From contig FJOG01000005.1 in the NCBI GenBank assembly GCA_900073065.1, forward strand, positions 921,420 through 985,419: a DNA stretch of 64,000 bases, written 5' to 3'. The notes under the pieces are model-generated. The model saw only the letters and a list, made by a program, of their open reading frames with translations. It was not told the origin of the DNA and made no database searches. The translations under genes and the position numbers were made by a program. This DNA comes from Phialocephala subalpina. Taxonomy: Eukaryota; Ascomycota; Leotiomycetes; Helotiales; Mollisiaceae. Shown here piece after piece: positions 56,769 to 64,000 of the stretch (position 1 is its first letter; each line of letters begins with the position of its first letter).

Positions 56769-57254
56769 AATGTAATGTGTTTTGAATAATTGAATTCCCA
56801 GGAGTGTGCCCTTTATATAACATCGTTGCAAGTGGAAAATTGCTACGAAAGGAAATTCTGCTGGCTTACATACTTTAAGCCTGGGTCTTTCGTCACTCGT
56901 GGATACTTCTCTAGGGTACTTCTCACAAGTCCTTCTTCTGGGCATTTTTCTTGAATCATTTCTCTAATACTGATTTAGTTCCCTCGAAGTCTCCTTATGC
57001 TCGTGAACGTTTGACCACCTGTGAACGATTGAGTGCCTGTGAGCGATTGCGCAATTGTGAACGCTTAAGCGACTATAAGCGATTATGAATGTGATTGTTG
57101 CTTTCGGGATCATCTATATAATCCAAACATACTATTGCTTCCAACTTTCCTCCCACGATACTTTCTCAAAGTCAAACCCACTTTCTGCAAAACATTACTC
57201 AAAGCAAAGACCCTTACACCAAAGAATTTAATACCTACTTAGGTATTCTTAAAG
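56769..57254. other. Region with an 18-nt degenerate array and a promoter
   Basis: Besides the array at 56999-57088 it contains CTATATAA near 57113-57120, about 140 bp upstream of the small ORF at 57255, followed by a C/T- and A-rich leader. Confidence 0.4.
56999..57088 (+). repeat. Degenerate 18-nt tandem array, five units
   Basis: Units share the pattern C-TGTGAACGATTGAG-like with drift between copies. In one frame they read as a hexapeptide repeat, ARERLT, TCERLS, ACERLR, NCERLS, DYKRL, before a stop. Whether the frame is translated is unknown: no ATG precedes it in frame before a TAG near 56915. Confidence 0.6.
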
Positions 57255-57572
57255 ATGTCCCCACAAGAATGCGGCTATCGAGTAGACTTGGAGGATTACG
57301 ACTTGATCTGGGACCGATTCCAATTCCCACACGAAGATCATCCTGTCGAAATGGACCTACTTTCCGAACTCGAACATGACGAGTTTGACAATATGGTGCT
57401 CGATAATCGAGCTCGCTAACATATCCACCACGGCTTGCCGCAAGATATTGACAGAGCATCTAATCTTCAAACCCAAAGAAGGCTGCTTGATATGAGAGAA
57501 GAAAGTGCGAGGGTCAGAGAAGTAGATCTTAGGGATTCCATCAACGCAGCAAGCGGCGAGCCTCGAGAATAG
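57255..57572 (+). pseudogene. Small acidic protein gene with in-frame TAA
   Basis: A frame of 106 codons interrupted only by TAA at codon 55 (57417-57419). The first part is acidic and aromatic (VDLEDYDLIWDRFQFPHEDH, then LLSELEHDEFD). The second part is charged and helical (HIHHGLPQDIDRASNLQ, then RRLLDMREESARVREVDLRD). Composition on both sides of the stop is protein-like and continuous, so a CAA-to-TAA change is the simple reading. A TATA-like box and leader lie upstream. No family recognised; it could be a small regulatory or effector-type protein, but nothing shows that. Confidence 0.45.
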
Positions 57573-57689
57573 GCAAGATAATAACAGCAAGATTAGCAGT
57601 GGAAACTCCAGGGATGCTGCGATGGTCTCTTATGGAGTGGATCTTGAAACCCGAACGTACTAGACACAATCATCGATGCTTTTAGGATG

Positions 57690-57870
57690 CAGGTTTTTTT
57701 TTTTTTGAGACTGAATAGCTTTTAAGACCAAATACATTGTGAGACAAAAGACATTTTGAGGCGAAAGATATTTGAGACTGAAGATATTTTGGGACTGACC
57801 TCTCTTGCGACTTGCCCCGGTTGCGACTAGGCCCTCTTGAGGCTGGACCTCTTTTGAGACTTCTTCCGCG
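57690..57870 (-). repeat. Degenerate array of about ten 16-17-nt units
   Basis: Successive units resemble TTTTGAGACTGAAGATA with drift (TTTTAAGACCAAATACA, TTGTGAGACAAAAGACA, TTTTGAGGCGAAAGATA, and so on). A 13-base T run (57694-57706) starts it. The minus strand is open through the array (57682-58005), giving a repetitive Ser/Lys/Arg peptide of doubtful meaning. Confidence 0.55.
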
Positions 57871-58275
57871 TACTTCTTTTGGGTCACTCTGCACTTCACT
57901 TACGTGGCCAAAAAAAATTCTGATAGCCAATTTGTTTAAGCAAAGTGTCCAAAGAAATACAATAAGCACGCATTGAACTTGACGGGCTTTGAAAATTCCA
58001 GACATTTAACAAGCAGACAATGCCCCAACAGGGAGTGATGTTCCATGTCTACGCCGAACACTTTACGTGCAGCAACTTGGCCCTGGGAAACAGCAATCAA
58101 CAGGAAACAGAGGGGTGACTACCTAGAACTAGGCTGGAGCAGACAACAAACCCACGTTGTAAATCGGTTACATATCCCCAACACCTTACAACGCAAAGAA
58201 GTCTATCAGAGGAGTAAGCACTCGCCATGCCTGAAATCCATTGATTCATTGAAAATCATGCCATCCATTCCTCCA

Positions 58276-59651
58276 CTACGAAATATAAACCTTCTTCAAC
58301 CCCTCTACCTTCACCGCACCCCCTTCCCCACCCCTCAAATCCTTAACCCACCCACTCTCCAACCCCGCCTTCCTACTATACTCCTCCAACCGCTGCAACC
58401 CGTACACGCACCCATTCGGCAACAGCACCAAATCACTCTCCACATGACTCTTTGTATGATGTGCATAAGGCACATTTCTCGCCAAATCGTTGAGCTCCGT
58501 ACTGCAGATGGGACAGACAGACGTTGTTAAGCTGGACGAGGAAGTGGGAGATATGGATGTGGCAGAGTGGGAGGAGTGGCAAGAGGGGGTTTTGAGGGCG
58601 GAGAGTCCGGCGGATAGAGCGATGTGGAGGAGTGGGACGGAGGGGAGGGAGAGCAGGGAGTTGTGGGTGGCCATGAAGTGAGTTGAGAGGGTGGTCCAGC
58701 GGGAGGGGCTGTAGAGGTCCTGTTTTGCTTGTGTTAGTGAGTTTCATAGAAGTGTCAAAGGGGAGAGATACGCTATAGACGTGTGCATGTGTTCCAGGAG
58801 GGAAAGCGAGGAGGCCACATGCTTGTTGGACTTCCTTGGGGTAGGTTTCTCGGTATGGGAGGAGGTATTTCTTGGCGTGGGCTATTGATTCGAGTAATTT
58901 GGATTGGTCTTGAGTTCGGACCAGTTCGATGTATTGTTGGAATCGGAGCATAAATTCGAGATTGCTCTGCTGTACTGTCAGCATCTTGCCATAGCATATG
59001 AGGTGTGATACGTACGTCCATCTTCCGTAACTCCTTCTTGTTGTCATTGCACCATGCCAAAGCCTCAGTCACTCTGCCATTTTGTAACGACTCCCGTATC
59101 CGACTCATCTGCACAAATGTCTCGACGTCCACTAAGTCCTCTATCCCCTTCTCTTTTGCCAAAGCACCTGCACTCTCCTTATACCCATTCCGTAGCAGAT
59201 AATCCACAAGCAATCGATCTAGTCTCGTCCGTGACCATTCTTCGTACCTGACATCGTCTAAACTCTGCATAGTGTATAGTTCTCCCAGATGCCGTATCCG
59301 ACTTTGTGATTGCTGGTGTAGTCGAGTCTCTTCTTCGGCACAAGCTGTGAGTTTGCGCTTTAGACCCCGCATACGGGCAAGCATGGAGTCGACATTCTTG
59401 AGGACATCGTCTGGGGCTGAAGAGGAGAGAGATGATGTGGCGGTTTCTTTGAGAGCGGATTTTACGGCTAGGGAGTCTTTTTCGACGTGTAGGTGGGCGA
59501 GTTTGAAGTTCTTGCGGAGGAGCTCGAAGGGGAGGCGGAGGAGGGGTTGGTCCTGGGAGTTTGTTAGTTGGAGGTCTTTATGGGAGAGAGGCAGACGTAC
59601 GAGGATTAGATGGCTATCTGGGTTGAGCTTTGAGGTTATGTGGTCTGCCAT
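58276..59651 (-). CDS. fyv10: Fyv10/Gid9 (MAEA) subunit of the GID/CTLH ubiquitin ligase
   Basis: Exons 59651-59601, 59552-59016, 58966-58719-side 58772, and 58719-58276 give 408 aa. Intron 1 is 48 nt and in frame (GTACGT, CTAAC, CCCAG); removing it joins HLIL to [17 protein letters not shown], the family sequence. A coiled region is followed by a LisH motif ([21 protein letters not shown]), CTLH ([26 protein letters not shown]), CRA and a C-terminal divergent RING ([20 protein letters not shown] ... [13 protein letters not shown]). With Rmd5 it forms the catalytic pair of the GID E3 that degrades gluconeogenic enzymes. [10 protein letters not shown] was chosen as start; an in-frame ATG at 59828 would add 59 residues. 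The third intron begins GTATCT, slightly off consensus. No lesion. Confidence 0.92.
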
Positions 59652-60654
59652 CTTGGGGTGGGCGAGGGAACTGTCATGCAGCAGAGCTGGTGATAGCTTC
59701 AGAGAACAGAGATTCTGGTTTGTGCTGGTAGTTGGATATTGTGTTGATTCTGGCGAATCGGAGTGTTCGTGCTTGGCCGCAGATGGTTTTGACTTCTTGG
59801 TAAATTTAGGTTCGAGACGTTGAATCAATGATTATGTGCAGTGGTACGTTGTCTCTCCAAGTGAGATGTGATGTCGTCGTGAAGCGCAACTCCGACTATC
59901 GCGATAATGATACGGCAGGCGAGAGAGCTGGGGAAGCTCTTCCTATTGGTGAGAGACAACTTGCTCTTGAAGCGCCTCAATCAGGGTTCAACCATGGAAA
60001 CTAATACTCCTGATAATCTTTGAAAGTTTTTAGGGGTGGACTTCTCCATGCAGCGAGGATATATCAACGTCGGATCAGTCCGGGACAGCAGCTGGAGTTT
60101 GGATGTGATCAAAGGTTAAACGAATTCTTAGCTATTACTGGAAGTTGAAGCATCAATCACTATCCTGCATAGCCTTTGAGCAGAGAAAAGCCAAAGTCAA
60201 TAATATACTTTGCTTCTGAATAGCCTCCCATCAGCTGTTCACATGCAAGCTGGGCAAGCTCCTCTTGCATCAGCTTCAAAGAAGGTGTCATGACCAACTG
60301 CTGTCGATAGAGGCCACTCATGCAGTTGCATTCTGCCGAAGTCGAGACCGGCAAGCCTTGAAAGCCGAAGAGCCGCAATAGATCTTTGAAGACAACGATA
60401 ATTGACACGTCGTGTGAACGAAACTGACAAGAAGATAGACTCCATCTGAACCTGTCTATGATTATTCATAAAATGCACAATTTTTGAAGCTCTCCAGCCT
60501 CCTTGTCGTGAATGCTGCTTCCTATTTTGCCGAAGTCTGTCTGACGAACGACCCCTATCTATCTAACGAGATTCGGCTAGCGTCTTCCGAAAGAGGGCAA
60601 GCGTCGATTGGCCGACAGCTTCTTCCCACAACCATTTGAACTCGTGACAGCCCA

Positions 60655-60660
60655 CACGTG
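60655..60660. promoter_or_regulatory. CACGTG E-box upstream of the Cbf1-like gene
   Basis: Palindromic CACGTG, the core site bound by Cbf1-type bHLH factors, about 1.27 kb upstream of the ATG. Compatible with autoregulation, but a single 6-mer is weak evidence. Confidence 0.35.
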
Positions 60661-61601
60661 AAAACTCCATCTCCCCTCAACCTCGAGATATCAAGTCGCA
60701 TCATCCAACTCGGCGACAAAGAGGGTGTCCTACTTGTCTCATCCTTCCATACTTCTTCGATACCTGCATTCAGCAATCCCAGTTTTCTTTGGGTACCGTC
60801 GACCAATTCACGTTCGTCTCCTCGAGCTCGTGATTCCGAAAGTCACGCTCATCATCACGTTTCTGGTCTGCTGATTTGGACCCTGAACACCTCCTCCCCA
60901 ATCAAAAGTACAACAATAGAGCGAGAGAACATCGATTCGTTTCCTCTATCGTGTTCTCCTGAACATCCCCTCGATATTACTTCGATTTTCGCCTTCTTTC
61001 GACCTCGTTTCGGCGCGTTGCAGGCGATACATGTCAACGGACTGTCGCGTTGCTCATCGGCTGTGATACACTCGGATCAACAGACTGATATCCTACAAGG
61101 TATGTTGCGCCTGAATCTCCTATATGTCAAATCCATTCACGTCGCGCCTCTGCGCTCTTCCTCCTGCTCATCCCACCCGTCGTCCACTCGTGCAACCCGT
61201 CATGGGCAAGGCACAGTGGTCGATTCCCACGCGACCGCAAAAGAGGTCACGATCCCTCGTTAGGTGCTCCAATGCCCGGACATGACCGCGGCTGGCCGTT
61301 GGCCAAAATCCAGTGCGCTTCACCCTCCCGTCACCGGATCGCAAACACCGAGAACGAAATGCCTCCTCCCTTCGATGTCACATCACGCCGTGCAGAAACA
61401 TTTCTGCTCTTGTACTGCGCGCCCAGTCAAACAATGTCTCTGTTTGCGCGCAGCGAGCAGCTCCATCTCATTGTACTGTACTTCGCCAGCGCGTCGTTAC
61501 AATGACTTGTCGAGCTGGCAGATGTCCACCAAGTCGAAGGACATTTCGCATCCCGTCAGCGCTGAGCATTCAATTGCTATGCGGTTCCTCATCTGCAATG
61601 A

Positions 61602-61607
61602 CACGTG
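61602..61607. promoter_or_regulatory. CACGTG E-box close to the Cbf1-like gene
   Basis: Second CACGTG, 320 bp upstream of the ATG at 61929. The same word occurs near ARP8, ARMT1 and the membrane-protein gene at 36.5 kb. Confidence 0.35.
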
Positions 61608-61928
61608 CTGACCTTGTGTGTGCTACTGTAAAGGGTACGAAAACGTTCGTCGCGACAGAACGCTGAACGAACTACTGCAGAGAAGCGTTTCGAGAACTCT
61701 CATCGGCGCGAATCAGATAGCCTCTCCGACTGATTAGGGATCGCAGTACACCTTTTCGTTGTACCTGTGCAAAGCTCGGTAGAACACGTCATCTACTCCG
61801 AAAGAATAGGTTCAGCCTTAAAGCTACCTACCAACCCCTCGAGGTCATCTGCGCCTCTCGGGCCCATCCATCCCTCCTCGAACGAATCATATCGAAAGAA
61901 GCGTCACGAGTTATTCATATCTGCGAAA

Positions 61929-62806
61929 ATGGCTGACATGGATCTCGAGCATTCCGGTTTGCAGGACGTTGCAAACTCTCTGCGTGGAGACGATGGATCC
62001 GTCAGCAACGCCCAAAAGCGCAAGAGAGACTCTGAATCAGCTGATGACACGAGACGTGGTGGTAACAAGCGTATTTCTCCCAATAATACCGGTAAGGATC
62101 AGCATGATGGTGTTATTGAAGCTTTACAAGACTACAACTCCTTACACCACCTCTCAGACAATCACAACGGTTCTGCCGAGCATGCTTCGACCGCTGCTGC
62201 TGCGCTGGCTGGTATCTACCCTACTATGACTGTTCCCCAACCCACCGACCTCTCTTTCGGTAATCCTGGTTCAGACTCCGATCGCAACCCCGAGTCTTCC
62301 TTTATGGACAATAGCCAGCAGCAAGACTCGTTCTCCATGGATAACTCAACTCCGTCCGGAGGAAGAAGCTCCAACAAGCCTGCTGTTGGTTCTGATGAGT
62401 GGCATAAGGTCCGAAAGGACAATCACAAGGAGGGTAGGTCATATACTTCTGCTGTTTTCTGCACATGCGCTAACGAAGTTTTATAGTTGAGCGCCGCCGT
62501 CGAGAGACCATCAACGAAGGCATCAACGAACTGGCTAAGATTGTTCCGGGATGCGAGAAGAATAAGGGCTCGATTCTGCAGCGTGCTGTTCAATTCATCA
62601 CTCAACTCAAGGAAAACGAGACCCAGAACATCGAGAAGTGGACCCTCGAGAAGCTCTTGACCGAACAAGCCATTGCGGAGCTCAGCGCTAGCAACGATAA
62701 GTTGAAGGCTGAATGTGAGCGTGCCTGGAGAGAGGTTGAGACCTGGAAGAAGACATGCCAGAGTGCTGGTTTGGCGCCCAAGAAGGAAGATGGTGGAGAC
62801 AACTAG
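61929..62806 (+). CDS. cbf1: Cbf1/Cpf1-type bHLH transcription factor (274 aa)
   Basis: Exons 61929-62433 and 62487-62806; GTAGGT...TATAG intron of 53 nt inside the basic region. Splicing restores EWHKVRKDNHKE|VERRRRETINEGINELAKIVPG...KGSILQRAVQFITQL, a complete bHLH with the H/K-E-R-R-R residues that read CACGTG. A leucine-rich coiled coil (EKLLTEQAIAELSASNDKLKAECERAW) follows for dimerisation. The N-terminal half is polar with KRKRD as a likely nuclear signal. In yeast Cbf1 acts at centromere element CDEI and in sulphur-amino-acid gene control; in filamentous fungi mainly the latter is expected. MADMDLEHSG was chosen as start; an in-frame ATG at 61767 would add 54 residues. No lesion. Confidence 0.92.
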
Positions 62807-64000
62807 AAAAGTTACACCTTCGGTTATGGGCGGCATTTCTTACAGCAGGAGCGGTATTTACGACTTCGCTAGGATGATACCCTGCTACGATTGACGATTT
62901 CGCCTGTCGCTCACCCTTCATGTATCGACTTTCGTGCTTTTTATTTCTTCTCCTCGGTGGTTGACCTCTTTGGCATTGCCGGTTGGGACTATGATCATTT
63001 TATCTCGCTTTCGTTTTCTTTTATGCAGCACACCTGGGTAGGGCGGGATGGACGTTTTGATGAAGACTTCATAGAAAGGAAACATCGGGTTCTTCCACAT
63101 TTATCTGGAGTCTGCGAAGATGATGTCTGATAGGTAGCAAATCAAAAACAGTCATGACTTTGGTCTTGTAGATACTGTTCATTGTGACGAAGTGCTCGAG
63201 ATCTCTCCCGGCTTTATTCAGCACGGCGCCGAACTCTTCGGACCCGAATCCTTTTAGGCTGGGGACGAGCTCTGTTGATTTAAACACGGAAGAGCGGCAC
63301 CACGATTTCGGTCCTGAAGACACTCAATCTCAAAAATAATGCCCATGCTGCTATGTCGGCGATGTTGGGATGTTGTATTTCTCGTGTCTCACTGGTTAAT
63401 ACCGACAGCCTTGCAAACGAGGCTGATCAGCTGTCTCGAGATCATCTCAGCTCGGAGATCATCATTATTGATTCTTGGCTAATATTCAGACGATATTTGA
63501 ATTCGCTATCTGTTGGCTAGCACTTTTAGACCAAAAGGTCAAGGTACTGTGACTTTTTTTTGATAGCTGATCGACAAGATTGCAGTTGAGGCTCTAAAAG
63601 CTTGAATGATGACGTCTGCCAATCACTGGACGCGAATTACTTTGTGCTGCATGAAAAGCCTACGATTTCGAAAGTGGGGTATCCTCAGCATAAATCGAAA
63701 CAACAGACATTACTCGTAAGCATAACGCAACGTAGGGGAAAAGAATAAGAACACCGAAACTGATACCTGCATATCGAATACAAACGCACAATCAATTATT
63801 GGCTGGCATAAAATAGCGGTGCAGCTGTCGTGGAGTCTGCTTTGTAATTGAGGCTTCGGAGGCTGCATGGCCTGCTAGCTTAATTCCGAGCTTCTATTGA
63901 CGATCTCGCCGCCTTCACCTCGATATTCTGGAGAACCTTCTTTCTCTTCCAACCCTCACTCTCCACTCTCCACTCCACGTCCGACATCGACTTTCTCGTC
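62807..64000. other. 3' region of CBF1 and unassigned DNA to the window end
   Basis: Open frames are short and featureless (for example 62891-63130 + and 63069-63323 -). The last 100 bases are C/T-rich (CTCTTCCAACCCTCACTCTCC) and look like the leader of a plus-strand gene starting beyond the window. Confidence 0.4.

Larger units (their letters stand above)
59652..61928. other. 2.3-kb divergent region with long leader of the bHLH gene
   Basis: Shared upstream region of FYV10 (-) and CBF1 (+). From about 60.5 kb the plus strand is C/T-rich, like a long 5' leader, and contains open frames of up to 201 codons (60658-61263) that look like upstream ORFs rather than genes. Two CACGTG sites lie inside. 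Confidence 0.45.

Noticed and set aside
57682..58005. 107-codon minus-strand frame
   Set aside because: Most of it is translation of the degenerate tandem array and the T tract.
60658..61263. 201-codon plus-strand frame as a gene
   Set aside because: Ser/Pro/His-rich translation of a C/T-rich leader upstream of the bHLH gene; more likely an upstream ORF or chance.
1..64000. CRISPR arrays, bacterial operons, ribosome binding sites
   Set aside because: The window is eukaryotic (spliceosomal introns, HET and F-box genes); the tandem arrays lack spacers.
1..64000. Secondary-metabolite gene cluster
   Set aside because: Despite an ABC exporter, peroxygenase and SRPBCC protein, no backbone synthase (PKS, NRPS, terpene synthase) is present and the genes are interspersed with housekeeping genes.
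1..64000. All nonsense codons and frameshifts as sequencing errors
   Set aside because: Long conserved genes in the same window show none over about 14 kb of coding sequence, while accessory genes show many; errors would be spread evenly. Individual one-base indels still need confirmation.

Overview
The window is nuclear DNA of a filamentous ascomycete (Pezizomycotina). Genes carry short spliceosomal introns (about 45-130 nt, mostly GTAAGT/GTATGT-type donors, CTAAC-like branch points, TAG/CAG acceptors). There are several HET (heterokaryon-incompatibility) domain genes, a family confined to filamentous ascomycetes, together with one-to-one orthologues of conserved fungal genes. A leotiomycete would fit the gene content, but the sequence alone does not prove the class.

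Layout. 1.4-7.7 kb: a broken Ser/Thr-rich single-pass membrane protein gene, then a complete Pmd1/MDR-type (ABCB) ABC exporter. 11.2-13.6 kb: actin-related protein Arp8 of the INO80 remodeller. 15.9-20.7 kb: a secreted unspecific-peroxygenase/chloroperoxidase gene with one in-frame TAG, a GNAT acetyltransferase and an F-box gene. 20.9-23.5 kb: a MITE-like inverted-repeat element with an AT-rich core next to a decayed HET gene. 24.8-29.8 kb: Gtr2/RagC GTPase, a MIF/tautomerase-domain protein and an orphan ORF. 30.3-35.6 kb: a second decayed HET gene, a thioredoxin-PITH protein and a secreted CE1 esterase. 36.5-49.4 kb: a polytopic membrane protein, a broken transcription-factor-like gene, an ARMT1/DUF89 phosphatase, a proline-rich protein, a second GNAT and a seven-exon CorA-like protein. 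50.4-57.6 kb: an SRPBCC protein, an orphan membrane protein, and a run of broken genes (HET, aminoglycoside-phosphotransferase-like kinase, an FGP-motif family gene split by a minisatellite, a small acidic ORF). 58.3-62.8 kb: Fyv10/Gid9 of the GID ubiquitin ligase and a Cbf1-type bHLH factor.

The window alternates between housekeeping genes that are intact at every splice junction (ABC exporter, ARP8, GTR2, thioredoxin-PITH, ARMT1, FYV10, CBF1) and accessory genes that are broken. The breaks are not random. At least five TAG codons sit where the protein family has a tryptophan (TGG), and other stops are TAA or TGA. TGG to TAG is a C-to-T change at CpA on the opposite strand, the context used by repeat-induced point mutation. 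UAG is also the codon that sexual-stage A-to-I mRNA editing of filamentous ascomycetes recodes to UGG. In the peroxygenase and SRPBCC genes the TAG is the only lesion, which makes these two the most interesting sites here.

A second theme is short-repeat activity at 56.4-57.9 kb (a perfect 17-nt minisatellite inside a coding exon and two degenerate arrays). A third is a 14-bp hairpin enclosing the 3' splice site of a CorA-like gene intron. Exon boundaries were placed by reading frame, splice consensus and remembered family motifs; no alignment or transcript data were available.
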